This document shows, piece by piece, positions 52,101 through 63,134 of a stretch of 64,000 nucleotides of DNA. The stretch comes from Diplonema papillatum. Its lineage: Eukaryota; Euglenozoa; Diplonemea; Diplonemida; Diplonemidae. The notes below the pieces were generated by a model. That model saw only the letters and a list, made by a program, of their open reading frames with translations, was not told the DNA's origin and searched no databases. Both the position numbers and the translations under genes were made by a program. Where the stretch lies: assembly GCA_030068145.1 (NCBI GenBank), contig JAPJBO010000044.1, positions 1-64,000 of the forward strand, given 5' to 3'. The first letter of the stretch is position 1. Each line of letters starts with the position of its first letter.

Positions 52101-55100
52101 CGCGGCTTTCGTCAAGTCAGCCATGCAGGCCTGCGGCGCCCGCGACGAGAACAAGAGTGGTTGGGATCTCACGGCCGAGTATGTATTTCGTCATCACTTC
52201 ATACGCTGTGTGATCGTGGCGCACGGAGCGTGGGTGGTTGCCATTGCACAAAACAGGTTGTCGGCAGCATCTCGTCGGTTGAGTGCATGCCAACGGACAA
52301 CAGTCTTCACTGTGTCCTGGTGTAGCAGATTGTCGGCAAAGGACTTCATACAGCCACCAAGGGTGCGGAGGTGCAAAGTAGAGCTGTGACTCCGACTCTG
52401 CTGGCACAGGGGGAGGGGTTCTGCCCAAGGCTCTACGATTTTTCCGACGAGAGAACCAGCGCGAGAGCGAGCCACGATTCTTATAGCAACACGTTTGCTT
52501 GTCTGTATCAAAAAGCGTCGCAAGGCAGCGTGCTGTGCTAAATCACTTGAAGCAGGGGTTCACGCGTACGCACAAACAACCGGCTGTGCGTACAAATGGT
52601 GCCACGGCAATTTTCTTGTAGTAACAAGCTTGCTTGTCTATATCAAAAAGTGTTGCTGCTATCCAGTACATCACGTTGCACCGCAGTATGTCAAGTCCAT
52701 TCCTATCTTCTGAGTTGCAGAGTAGTCGCGTAGTGCTGTCTTTCACGGTGTACCGCATACGTAGCATGCTTTGGCTCTTGTATTGAACAAAAGCCTACAG
52801 GGAGTCTGTGGGGACGCAACCCACAGGCAGAGCGGGAACCGTTACTTAGGCTTTGCATGATGCGGTTGGCCGTTTCACTTTCTTCGCCGTCGTCCCAACA
52901 CGCGCTCCAACGCCCCAACCCACAGATCGCTCGCTCAGGAATCCAGCGAGAAAGGCAGCGTGGACCTCGATTTGCTGAAAGAAATGGTGCAGTCCCTCGA
53001 AGACGACCGACACAGGTATATTGACTCTTTATCATGCAGGGTCAAAACCTTGTGTCTTTTTAAAACGCTCCCGCGGGGCCGATGGACCCCAAAAAAAAAT
53101 TTTGGAAAAAAAAAAAAATTGCTCAACTTCCTCAAAAATTACCGCAGAGTTTGTTCCAAAATTTTAAAATTCAAAAAACCCAATTTTTTTCCGGAAATTT
53201 TTTTTTGGCCATTTCCAAAAAGACACAAGGTTTTGACCCTGCATGCTATGTCTTGCATCGCTTCCCAACGAATATGCGCCTTGTTGAGCACCTCGTGGAT
53301 AGTGGATGAGGTTGATGCAATGCGTGAGGAAACTAAACCGATCATGATCATTTGCCAATTTGCCACCTGAAACCCCGTCCAGGATTTGGGCTCAGGGTCG
53401 TGCGGTCAACGAAAACTCGAAGGACTACACAGTCCAAGACCAGACAGAAACTACCCAAACCCAAGCACCCTCTAAACGCGTTAGGGGACTTCACAAGGTT
53501 TCACAACGGAGTGACACAACACCCGAAACGAGTCGCACTCTTTTACTTTTCTCAACCCCCCGCCATACCCAAGCCTCTACGGTCAACCGGAGACTTTAAA
53601 ATACCGACCTTCTAATCCACAAATAACGCTAGAAACTAGCCCAGCATCTACCTGGCGCGCCTGACCCAGCGAGCTACGAGGGTCCAAAAATACAACCTGC
53701 CCCTTTTCTTTTAGAAACATTTTCTCCTTTCCTCCTTTACTTTGATCATAGGTGTCATGGCAAGTTTTGGCAGCCGCTGCTTAACAAGCATACGCCGGGC
53801 TGATGGCGGCCAACCGAACCGAGTGGCCCCGATGCACGCTGGAACATGGTGTGGTTGTACCGGAGAACGCCCACTTATCGAGGCGGCTCCAGGAGATGAT
53901 GGCTGAAATCCTTGCGGAACGGGCAGGGCTCGAAGCACGTGGCTGGGTAGCCAGGAACCCCACGACCCCCTGGTCGAGAGCGGATGCGATGCCTGCCGAG
54001 AAATTTGACCACCCCTTTGCGCAGATTGCCCCGGCATGGACGTGGGAGCGAAACAAGACCTGGGGACTACCGACGTTTTATGCGTTGGTAGCGTGGCTGT
54101 CTGACATGCAGTGGACCGAGAGCGGGCAGGTGTCAATGCTAGAGCTTGCGATCGACTTTGAACTCTTCTCGGGCCTCAGCATGCCGCTGCACGGGAATGC
54201 GCCGAAGGGGGTGAGAGAACGGGGAAACGTCCTGCGCTGCATGATGAGCGCGTTGGACAAGCTGGCGGCACAGCAAGGGCTGGGAAGCTGCATGAGAGGG
54301 GAGAGGGTGTGCCCGACGACGTCGCTGTCGTTCATGGGCATCTCGGGGATATCGGGTATACGGCCCAGGCCACGCTTTCGCGAGGCACACACGGGGACGA
54401 TACTTGAGGAACAAGTGAAAGGAAGCGATGTAGGGACGCAGTGCCCGGCGTACCATCGGGAGAGCGGCGAGGTGGGCCCTGCCTGCCCCACCACAACTGC
54501 ACCCAGACCCCGTGCATATGCCGGGTGTCGATATAGAGAAGGCACTCGTCACGTGCGCGACCCATCACAAAGGGAAGTGTGAGGCGTGCAGAGCACTCGT
54601 CCGAAGGGACGTGCCCACGGTAGAGAGAGATGTGCTGCCGGCACCATCACCACGCGAACGATGGGCAGCCGATCGCGGTGTGCACAGAGCACAGCACGAC
54701 GAAGTGCGGCGAGTGCAAGACGGCGGCGGCGTGTTGCCGCAGCGGGCATCATGCCTGCCGCACGCATGGCAGAGGAACCTGCCAAGAGTGCGAGAGGCTC
54801 CCTACGCTGACGCAGAGGCGACCGGCGGCATGTTGCAGCCGCGGCCACCACCAGTCCAACGAACCGAACGTCCCGTCAACCACCGGACGCAACAAGAAGA
54901 AGAGGCCCTCCTCACCCACCCAGGAACCAGCGAACGACCAGCGCTGAAAAAGAGGGTGCCTGGCACCCCGAAGGAAGGCCCGATCGCCGGCCGCAAGCGG
55001 AAGAAGACGAAGGCGACCACCCCCGACTCAGGGGTGCATCGAAGGAAGAAGAAGGTTCCGAGGGCAAGCAGCTCTCAGAAACGACCGGGGACCACGGGCA

Positions 55101-57212
55101 CGCCAATGCCCTCGAAAGTGAAAAACGGGCACACGTGCCCGCCCTCGTACTCGCCGACTCAGTCTCTGGAATCGCAAGAAAGCCAAACCCCGCTAGCTCC
55201 ACAAATGCTCGACCTTGACGACGCAATGGCAGGTGACGACGTCATCCGATAACCTGACTTTCAAGGCAGTGCATGTTAATCCATGTGGTTCATGTACTTA
55301 AAAGAACTCAATGCTTAACAAAATTTGACGTGGGCGGCTTTGGATTTACATCTGAATGACACCTCAATACAAAAAAAGTTGTCGACAACTAACAAGTAAA
55401 AGAATAAAACAAAACTACGCAACTCTTTCTACTTCCGGTGTACGGTTTCCCCCCCACGTGGGGAAACGGACGTGCCACAATACACATCTCTGATTCGTCA
55501 GGGTTTCCTCGGTCCAGTCTGGTTTGAGTGACGAGAAACCTAGTTGATCCTGCCAGTAGTCATATGCTTGTTTTAAGGATTAAGCCATACACACACACAC
55601 ACACACACGCACAGGGCGAAAGTGATCATGGACATCATCGAGGTGGTCACGCGAGCTCAGGCGAAGCTTCTCGACATTTTCCGGCTGATGGATGCCGACC
55701 ACAGCGGCGGCCTTTCCTGCGAAGAGTTCTGCAAGGGCCTCACAGATTGCGGCCTTATCGAGTCACACGGCGAGCAAGAGCAGCGCAGCCTCGACAACAA
55801 GGCCGGCAAAACGGTGAACACGGAGGTCATTTCCCAGAAGGACGCAGAGCAGCTGTGGGCCCTGTCGGACAACAACAAGGACGCCAACCTGTCGTGGGAC
55901 GAGGTCTGTTGTTCTTTGTCTTTTGGAATATGCACCCTGCTTTGTGGGAAATACTCGAAGAGGCCACCAGTTGCGAAATCTGAAAAGGATGGCGTGTGCT
56001 GTGGCTCATACGAAGCACAGGTAAATTTGGGTCTGGTGCCGTGCATAGGCTTCAACAAAACGCCGAATTTTCTCGTGCTAACCTTTTCGTACGCACTGCG
56101 TGCGAGAGGAAACGAGAGGACTACGGCATGAGCCGGCTTGTAGCTCTACACGCGTGCATTGTCATTCTGGAACTCGACAAACAGCCGAAACAGAGACCAA
56201 CCATGACTTGCAAGGCAAAACTTACGGACATTCGGAACGTGGCGCAAGCTGCTTGGGACACAACACCACAGGCGCCAAGGCAAGTCTCCTAAGAGGGGAT
56301 GTCCACAGAGGGTGAGAATCCCGGGACGTGCCGCGTTGGCAAACTCTTTGCTAACACGAGTCTCTCATCAGGTTGGGAGTGCTACTCGGCGGGGTTCCCT
56401 CTGCTAAGGCTAAATCTCCCGGCGTTCTACGAATATCGGGAGAGGCGCCTAAGCTGCCTGGGACACAACTGGCGCCAAGGCAAGTCTGAGTGTCCACACA
56501 AGATGAGTCCCGTGCTTCCTCGACAGGCAGCACCTGCAGTGTTTTCTCACGTAACCATAATTAAGAAAACGTACGTAAGCCTACAGAAATATAACTCAAA
56601 GCACCTGCAGAATAACACGAAAAGTTTAAACATATAAAACGCCCGTTCCACAGTTCTTCGACGCTCTCTGCATCTACGACACGTGGGAAGACCAAGTGGA
56701 CAAGAGGCGGAAAGAAAATCTTCGGCCTGAGGTTTGTTACTACTTACTTCCTTTCCATTTTTTCCTTCAGCATAAGGCAGGGTTTTAGGTACCAGGGAAA
56801 GCCTGCTACATGGGAGCCAAGCTTTACGTGTTAACGGGTCTACGGGTCAAGTGGCTACCGATTTCCCAAACTAAAGTATCAAGGCTTGGCGCACCTTGGG
56901 GCTTGGCGCTCGCGCTGAACACAAGCTCGTCTCGACCGGCGTCGAGTTTCGGCTCACAGCCGGTTCCCTCGGGCGGCAACCTTAAGGGAGAGACAGCGCA
57001 GACACAATCCATCTTAAACAGGACCACACACTGGGCTATACAGTGCGTCAGGTGATACGGATCATTTTTGCAAGGGAGAGAGAGCAGACACAATCCATCT
57101 TAAACAGGACCACACACTGGGCTATACAGTGCGTCAGGTGATACGGATCATTTTTGCATTCCACACACACACGGCACACACACAGGCCGTAAAGTTGTCC
57201 GCCCTGGAGTAG
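49159..57212 (+). CDS. EF-hand PPP-type Ser/Thr phosphatase (PPEF/PP7-like), N-myristoylated, six exons
   Basis: Exons 49159-51315, 52042-52178, 52926-53015, 55615-55903, 56654-56731 and 57186-57212 join in phase and end at TAG, about 925 residues. Donors are GTATGT, GTATGT, GTATAT, GTCTGT and GTTTGT; all acceptors end ACAG. MGCCSSQ has Gly2 and Ser6 (myristoylation) and Cys3/Cys4 (palmitoylation). The catalytic domain carries the metal and phosphate motifs GDLHGQ (243-248), GDFVDRG (271-277), GNHE (303-306), AVLHGGLP, IRSHE (Arg 443) and FSASRYCG, so an active dinuclear metallophosphatase is expected. EF-hands are DQNGDGFLDADE (from residue 678), then DADHSGGLSCEE and DNNKDANLSWDE in exon 4; two degenerate ones precede the first. 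This suggests Ca2+-regulated dephosphorylation at membranes. Exon 1 is certain. Exons 2-6 are my model; exons 4-5 are strong because the EF-hand continues across the intron. Confidence 0.85.
51385..51500 (+). repeat. family D repeat in phosphatase intron 1
   Basis: AGTAAGCCGGCAGCCGCTGC, CATGCTGATCCATGTGGTCC and CAGGTCACCACTGTTTTATC. The remainder of intron 1 (51316-52041) has nothing recognisable. Confidence 0.8.
52470..52660 (+). repeat. diverged direct repeat in phosphatase intron 2
   Basis: AACACGTTTGCTTGTCTGTA with TCAAAAAGCGT and AACAAGCTTGCTTGTCTATA with TCAAAAAGTGT, about 130 bp apart. No coding signal in intron 2 (52179-52925). Confidence 0.6.
53037..53241. mobile_element. 205-bp CAGGG-type inverted-repeat element in phosphatase intron 3
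   Basis: The ends CAGGGTCAAAACCTTGTGTC and GACACAAGGTTTTGACCCTG are perfect inverted repeats extending 25 bp (28 bp with the ATG/CAT outside). CAGGG ends suggest hAT, but no clean 8-bp duplication is visible. It begins 21 bp after the donor of intron 3. Confidence 0.8.
53803..54582 (+). pseudogene. retroelement-type protein C-terminal fragment, copy 2 (inside phosphatase intron 3)
   Basis: It reads MAANRTEWPRCTLEHGVV... with FYALVAWLSDMQW, VSMLELAIDFELFSGLSMP and CMMSALDKLAAQQ. It is paralogous to the segment at 13400-13874. It lies in the same orientation as the phosphatase, inside its 2.6-kb intron 3. No reverse transcriptase is present. Family not identified. Confidence 0.5.
54630..54947 (+). 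other. Cys/His-rich ORF after the retroelement-type fragment
   Basis: 105 codons with repeated Cys/His spacing (CRHHHH, TKCGECKTAAACC, RTHGRGTCQEC, ACCSRGHH). It may be a zinc-binding tail of the same element in another frame. An overlapping frame (54512-55252) ends in a basic, Thr/Ser/Pro-rich segment. Neither is assignable. Confidence 0.3.
55268..55325 (+). repeat. family D repeat
   Basis: GTGCATGTTAATCCATGTGG and TACTTAAAAGAACTCAATGC, as near 6030 and 51420. Confidence 0.8.
55537..55590 (+). rRNA. 18S rRNA 5'-end fragment (54 nt) in an intron
   Basis: The fragment (AACCTAGTTGATCCTGCCAG, then TAGTCATATGCTTGT and GATTAAGCCATAC) corresponds to the very first 54 nt of eukaryotic 18S rRNA. 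It differs from the common consensus at about five positions. It stops where a CA repeat starts, 24 bp before the splice acceptor of phosphatase exon 4. It is too short to be functional and is an rRNA-derived insert. Confidence 0.9.
55928..56075 (+). repeat. family A repeat in phosphatase intron 4
   Basis: TTTGTGGGAAATACTCGAAG, AGGCCACCAGTTGCGAAATC and GTGTGCTGTGGCTCATACGA. The intron (55904-56653) also has a TGCCTGGGACACAACTGGCG / CTGCTTGGGACACAACACCA-type direct repeat at 56250 and 56455. Confidence 0.82.
56787..56945 (-). repeat. family C repeat, partial, in phosphatase intron 5
   Basis: TAGGTACCAGGGAAAGCCTG ... CAAGTGGCTACCGATTTCCC ... GCTGAACACAAGCTCGTCTC. A 72-bp direct duplication (CAGACACAATCCATCTTAAA, GTGCGTCAGGTGATACGGAT) follows at 56998-57157. 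Confidence 0.85.
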
Positions 57213-59218
57213 TCTGCGGCTGCATTGCATCTCCAACGCCCAACGAGGGAGCAGCGGATAAATCGACACGACACGCAGGGCGCCTCATCACCCACCCGGG
57301 GCCCGGCGTTCGGACTCATGGTTGCTGCGTTGCATTCGTGTGGCAGAGGGCGGGAGAGGAGTCACAGGCACCGCCAAACGGGTGCCACGATGACGCCACT
57401 CCGTTCTTCGGTTTCTATATCCACCGCGCGGGGGAAGCGGGAGTCATAGTGGCTATCTTGAGGTAGCCGAGCGCCTCGTCCTCTATTTGAAAACGCCCGT
57501 GAATGGATCTATGAGATTCCTACCGCCCGTTCCTCATCCACCTGGCGAAGCAGCAGTCAACGAAGTTGGTACTGCGACGTGCTGGGTTGCTTTGAAGATG
57601 GACGTCGTCGACTACTTTCCACAAAGGGAAATCGAATGGATTATCAAGTAGTAGCAAGGTCTGATGAAATTGGATGGTGTTCGATCACCGGATCCTGAGA
57701 ATGTGGCAGTGCAAAGACCATTTACTCGATTGATGCTCTGTTTGAAATCTGGGTCCGAGAACGAGCATTGCCTATCTTCTGGATTTGAATCGCAAGGTTT
57801 GATGAATTGGATGGTGTTTGGTCAATGGATCTTCAATGAGAGCGACTGACGATTTCCAATTCAAACCCGGCCAGTCGCGTGAGGTTCGCGCTTCGAAGGC
57901 ATGGACCGATTTTTGGATAAACTGGCCGATCGAATGTTGAAGATCTACGCGCAAAACTAAAGCATATCACTCAGCGCAGGAACAGAAAGCAACAGCGATG
58001 CTCCTAGCAACGGCGAATGAACAGGGCAGAGTCCCGAAGCCCGAACCAGTGTTCGACGGATACGTTTTTGGATCCAGGAGTTTGAGAAAAACACGAGAAG
58101 CCTCTGGGCAAAAACGCGTTTTCACATCTCTTCGAAATGAGCACAAGGCAGTCCCTCGAGTATTTCTAACAGTCATCGGTGACGAATTTTCGATCTCGAC
58201 GAGAGCGGCAATGGAACGATGTCACAAATCGTTTCATTCCTATGTTTGGAATTTTCTGGTGCCCCCAGCGCACGTCCTAAGCACCAGAGGACCTGGGGTT
58301 GTAAGTTTTGTTAGGTAGGGCGCTGCCCTACTTGGTTGTCCTGGCATGACAACAGTGGCCCCGGAGGCATGAATTGGTCTGGTCGGCAGACTTCTAAAAA
58401 TCAGCCGGCCGATTATCGGCCGGTCGGGTTTTCAGTTTCGTTTCCCCGGCCAAAATCGGCCGCTTTTTTCCTTAGCGCGAACGCTGCGGGGGAAAAATGG
58501 GGGCGGGTTGGGGAAACCGTTGCGAAATGAATCGGCCGGCAAGCCGGCAGGTAGCGCGCACACTGTTCTCCCGTAGAGAAAAAAAAAAAAAAAAAAAACT
58601 CTGTTCCACGAATCCAGGAGTTGGAACGTGGCAGAAATCTTGTTTCGCGTCGACGGGCCGAGACTCTTTCTACCCTCTCATCCTGCGTCGCGGGTGCACC
58701 ACCAGCCCGCGCGTGTAGCCGGGGGGGGATATGGTTCTCTTGCGATGTTGCTCGTTCCTCTGCTGTTTCTCTCGTTCTCCCACGCATACCGCACGCGCAC
58801 ACTTCCTTCGGCACTTCAAGTCAGAACCCCTACGTTTCCGAGCGAACTCTGCATGTCCACTGTCCAACGCGACGTTGGAGGGTCAAGTAAAAGCCGCCGA
58901 AGCACGGGCGTTTTGCCCCCCTTTTTGTCCCCCACACGCGCAAACCCCACTCAGGCATCTTGTTAAGAACCATCTCAGCCGGCTGACCCCCCCCCCCCCC
59001 CCCAGAGCTGATGCTAAGGCCCCTAAACTCGGCATCGTTGTCAGCCGGACGGCAACGAGGGGTGGGTGGGTACCCCCCCCCCCCCCCTAAACACCCCCCC
59101 CTGCAGGGCCTGTGTGCAGCAGGGTGGTGACCGCTCTAAGGTGGCGCCATAGTGTCAACAGCAGGGTCAGTCGGTCAACAACAGGGAATTTTTTGACCAC
59201 TAAACCTCATGGATTGAT
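57213..59218. other. no gene recognised
   Basis: It contains a diverged direct repeat (TTGGATGGTGTTCGATCACC, 57668 / TTGGATGGTGTTTGGTCAAT, 57804), a family A piece at 58125-58170, palindromes GTAGGGCGCTGCCCTAC (58316) and CGGCCGATTATCGGCCG (58406), an A19 run near 58580 and C-runs at 58987 and 59071. Confidence 0.5.
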
Positions 59219-59284
59219 GTGTACACGGTGTGTACACGGTCTGTACACGGTCTGTACACGGTCTGTACACGGTGTGTACACGGT
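59219..59284 (+). repeat. 12-bp tandem repeat GTGTACACGGTC
   Basis: About five and a half units; each contains the palindrome TGTACA. No gene nearby claims it. Confidence 0.9.
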
Positions 59285-59454
59285 ACGCAACTTCGTTTTT
59301 TCCAGACTTTCGGGGAGGTTAAGAAGGAAATACGACCTCGGGGGAGCGCCCAAACACCCCCCTGTGTCATCTTGCCGGACGAGCCGTAGCGGAGTGAACT
59401 TAAAACGTGAACAAAAAGCTGAAAGCGCCCCCCTGGCGAGCGAAATGCGACTCA

Positions 59455-60084
59455 ATGCTGCCGACGAGACAGCCGGACCGCGAACGAGCTGAAATTCTGA
59501 GCAGACTGGGATTGGTGGACCCTTCTGGCCTGCTCGGAAGGTTGGAAGCCCAGGCAGGCTCGTTTGTATGGCTCCTTGGCCACATTTTACGGTGCCGACA
59601 GTCAGAACACCGCCTTACAGGATACTGTGCGCAGGCGAAACAGAAAGGCAAACAGCGTGAAGAAGAGCTCGAGGAGTTTCGAACGCCGAGAAGCGTTAAG
59701 TCGGGTCGCGGGTGGTCCCCAATAACGGTGCTGCTGCCAATGACACTCAGAGGTGCCGGCCTGGAGCAGACAGCGGTGAAAATGGTTTTGTTTGACTTTA
59801 AGCTGCTTCCAGACGTCGACTGTGAGCCTGCTCTGTCGTCTGCGGTTGAGAAATCAGTTGGCACCGTCATGACGTGCGGTGCATGTAGTTTCAACACGCA
59901 GGCCCATGGAATCCGCACCTGTTTGACCCAAATGCTCCAAATACCCCTGAATAGCTGCCTTCTGCCCTCAACACCCTTCATCCTCGTCGTCTCTCTCTCG
60001 CTCTTCCTTGCATACGGAATGCGGCATTTAAGAACTTTGGAAGCTCGGTCAGCTGCTTGGAAAGATACTTCAGAATACCAATGA
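59455..60084 (+). CDS. hypothetical ORF, unrecognised
   Basis: About 210 codons from the ATG at 59455 (MLPTRQPDRERAEILSRLGL). It shows helical, charged composition in the first half and a hydrophobic stretch (LLPSTPFILVVSLSLFLAYG) near the C-terminus that could be one membrane segment. The opposite strand is also open for 271 codons, so coding is uncertain. No domain, no splice evidence and no duplicates were seen. Confidence 0.3.
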   Translation: MLPTRQPDRERAEILSRLGLVDPSGLLGRLEAQAGSFVWLLGHILRCRQSEHRLTGYCAQAKQKGKQREEELEEFRTPRSVKSGRGWSPITVLLPMTLRGAGLEQTAVKMVLFDFKLLPDVDCEPALSSAVEKSVGTVMTCGACSFNTQAHGIRTCLTQMLQIPLNSCLLPSTPFILVVSLSLFLAYGMRHLRTLEARSAAWKDTSEYQ

Positions 60085-60589
60085 ATCCGGGCTAGCAAGC
60101 CCCAAAGGCAACTTGAGCTACCAATGACTGCCGCTTGAAGTGTTTTGGCAACTTGGCAACGCTGGAAACAGGCTCGAACCGACGTTCCATCTTCAAAAGT
60201 TGACCTCCACAGCAAAACCTGGGTTCTCCGTCGAAGTCGAAAACACGAGTTTTACGAAGGCAAGACAGGAGATGAAGTGGGAATCACGTAAGTCAATTCT
60301 CAGATGGGTCCACAAATATGGATTTTGCAGGAGGTGTGCGTCAGTTCTGCCGCAAGCGACCGCTGCAGAGTCGAAGGAACGTTTTGGTGATTTTTTTGGG
60401 GCTGCGGGAAACACGCCAAAACGGCCTGAAATCCATGTTTACGCATTTGCTGAGGGGGAATACCGCACACACCCCGGTGTTTGATACCCCCCAGCATATT
60501 TCCAGCACCGTTCCGCGGCTCGAAGGTGAAATGGTCAAAATGCCCTGGGAAGAATGTGGGACAAAAACTCTCCGAAATACGGGTTCTTA
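60085..60589. other. no gene recognised
   Basis: Diverged inverted stretches (AAATATGGATTT / AAATCCATGTTT; GCACACACCCCGGTGT) suggest another old inverted-repeat element near 60300-60490. Confidence 0.4.
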
Positions 60590-60634
60590 GGAATTCCGGC
60601 CCAAAAAAAAAATTTTTTTTTGGGCCGGAATTCC
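60590..60634. other. 45-bp near-perfect palindrome
   Basis: GGAATTCCGGCCC, ten A, nine T, then GGGCCGGAATTCC. The arms match without mismatch and there is no spacer, so the DNA can extrude as a cruciform or fold as RNA. It also contains EcoRI-type GAATTC sites in each arm. Confidence 0.97.
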
Positions 60635-62340
60635 CACCTTGCCACCTGTGACCTTGGGTGACTGAGCCGTGGTACCCTTTAGGCAGCCAGCTAGACCTGC
60701 CAGAACCTGAAAACCTCCTTCAGGTTTCGGGCCCGGGCCCCGAGTTACTGGTACCCCTGGGGGGGGGGGGGGGGGGGCGTCTCGTTTATCCGGCCATCCG
60801 GCCAAAGTGGCTGATCCTTAACAAGAAGGCTGAACCCACCCACTCGTACCCATTTTCCTCAAGTAAACCAACGCTACATCGCACGCTGACCCGAACTGAC
60901 CGATCGCAGTTTTTACTGCTTCTCAGTCTGCGTGGTTATCAGTCACCGATCGGGGCACGGGCAGAATATCCTTGTCAACGGATGTCAACACACGCATGAC
61001 AAGTACATTTGCCTCCGTGTTGGACACAAGGCGAAAGGATGTGCCTGTGTCTGTTGTGTCCTGGCCTGCGAAGAGCTACGAGCAGCACCGACCTGACGAA
61101 CCAGACGCTTGTGGACAGGGGAATCACATGCTCGAAAGACATGGAGGGAATGCAAAATGAATTGATCATGCGCCAATGAAAATGAAAAAGTCAAGACCGT
61201 TCTTCTTCCACGGACTCGTTCCAGATCCGAGTTAGCATACTCGTATGCGCTCGATCAAACGGTCAAGGTACAGCGATGAGCGCCTGTGTGATGCGGATGA
61301 GCTCGCGGTAATGGCATTTCAATTCTTGCGATACGCACCTGCTTATACAAATAGCGTCAGCGTTCAAAGAAAAAGACCCACTTTCGGAAGCACAAGGCAG
61401 CCCCTCGAGCATTTTTTGTTGAACGCCACCAACTGGTCACCCGATGTGCTACAAAACGCGTTCAAATCCACACCCGCAAAGCGGGTGTGGCACCCGCTTG
61501 CTCAACTTCAGCTTGAACTCCAGCTTCTGGAGGCTGGACTCCACCGTGTGGTATGCAGTAAAGCGGTTGAGGGGGAGTGTGGGGAGGGGGCAGTGTCTTT
61601 TTTCGTTGATCACTCGGCAGTTGCCCTTTCAAATAAAACAAACCCCCGGAATTTCAAGCGAACTTTAACTCTAAAACTACGCATTTCTTTGCGAGTGACG
61701 AGCTGTTGTTCCTTGTTATAAATAAGGGAAACAATCACGTTCGCTCCCGGTACGAACAAGCAACAAAATACTCGACGTAGCTGCTTTGACTCCGAATGGA
61801 AGGGAGGAAATATAGAGGTAGAGGGGCAAAATACGAAACAAACATAGTCTGATTTGTTCTTCGCTTGCACCACCGTGTCTTGTTTTTTCACTCAGGACCT
61901 TGACCTGTTGTGTTTGTGTGATTTGTCGTGTAGGGGTAGACCGTCATGAGTGGTTCGGTAGTTAATCACTTGGGATCCATTCTGGTCTTTGTCAGGCAGC
62001 ATCGTCGTGGCGCATTTCCTTTCAAGCTGGCGCTTGTGCAACACATCAATTACTCGAAATAGCTTCTTCAAGGCAGCGAGTTCCTTTCGCTCCTGTAGCT
62101 TCGTGATGTTCGAGTTTGAGACACGAAAAGCGTTTTATACGTGTTTTTCACGTGTTCGGCGGCTTTCAACTTTCCAAGCAACAAGCGAATCCCTGGGCTT
62201 GTGAACACAGAGAGAGGTCTCCAGTGCTCACGCTGAAAATAGCGAACAGGAGTTACATGCCCATAGTGAACTTGGCGAGCTGGCCAGGTTTCTATAAGCG
62301 CCGAAAGAAACTCGGTCAGCCAGGGGATTAGCTTCTACTA
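60635..62340. other. no gene; dispersed repeat pieces
   Basis: A G19 run near 60758, a family A piece at 61320-61420 (GAAGCACAAGGCAGCCCCTC), CACACCCGCAAAGCGGGTGT hairpin at 61470, and a family B end at 61646-61676 (CCCCGGAATTTCAAGCGAAC). ORFs are short and lack motifs. Confidence 0.5.
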
Positions 62341-62355
62341 TCCACATTTGCACTG

Positions 62356-62509
62356 TCAGTCCAAATTTGGAAAGGCGGCGGGGAAAAAGAAGAAAAAGAA
62401 GAAATGGCACGACACCACCCAGGCCCCGGAAGAGGTGGCCAATGTGCAATTTGAGAGCCTCTCAGGGCCCAGCATTGTCGTGAAGATACATGGCGTCGCG
62501 CTGTGTTGA
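62356..62509 (+). CDS. possible Lys-rich exon, unrecognised
   Basis: After CTGTCAG a frame reads SKFGKAAGKKKKKKKWHDTT, then EEVANVQFESLSG and SIVVKIHGVALC to a stop. The poly-Lys-Trp pattern is seen in some ribosomal or RNA-binding proteins, but nothing else supports this. A short repeat of the start (GTCCAAATTTGGAAA) occurs at 62531. Confidence 0.25.
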
Positions 62510-62960
62510 GCCGTTTCCTGAGTGTCAGCGGTCCAAATTTGGAAAATGGGCCGGAGACCAAACTAATGCCCTGTAACGGTCAGCCTAAATCGCAAAAAGG
62601 AAATCATTCATTGATAATCTCACCCAGGGGTGAACTTATTGGTACGGCTGTTTATATGGCGAACTTGCTAAGGCGGGATGAGTACTCTATGGAAGCGAAA
62701 GCCGGCTCAACAGCGTGTGCGCCCCGACTTCACCTACCACTACGAAGGTTTTCCCCCCCAACGGGATTCGCATCACAAGGGTGCTCTGCTCAACGAATGC
62801 AGCCGAGCGCTATAGCGGAAACGGTGCCGATTAACACGTGACCAAGTTTCACGCGGGTTTCTGAACCTGCACGAACCCCTGATGGTGAACACGAAACGAC
62901 CAAAACCCCCGAACGCCACCTCCCCAAGAAATAAATGGGGCACCCCTGGCAATTTTCTGA
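62510..62960. other. no gene recognised
   Basis: Short ORFs only. Confidence 0.5.
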
Positions 62961-63001
62961 GAGTAAAAGAAGAAAGAAAAGAAAAAGAAAAGGGAAACTT
63001 G

Positions 63002-63134
63002 CAGATATATGCGCAGAAAACTGCAATTCTTTGTGACATGCATACGCAAAATGCAGTTTTTTTTTGCAAATATATGCATGTTTGTACGAACATGCATACA
63101 TTTGCAAAAAAACAATAAAGTGCGCATATATCTG
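63002..63134. mobile_element. 133-bp inverted-repeat element inside a family C head
   Basis: Perfect 14-bp ends CAGATATATGCGCA / TGCGCATATATCTG, with further internal palindromes (ATGCATGTTTGTACGAACAT). On both sides is A/G-rich sequence that is contiguous in the intact family C copy at 35083, so it inserted there. No clear target duplication. Confidence 0.75.

Noticed and set aside
59400-60215. 271-codon minus-strand ORF
   Set aside because: No motif, Ser-rich and overlapping a plus-strand ORF of similar quality; neither strand is convincing.
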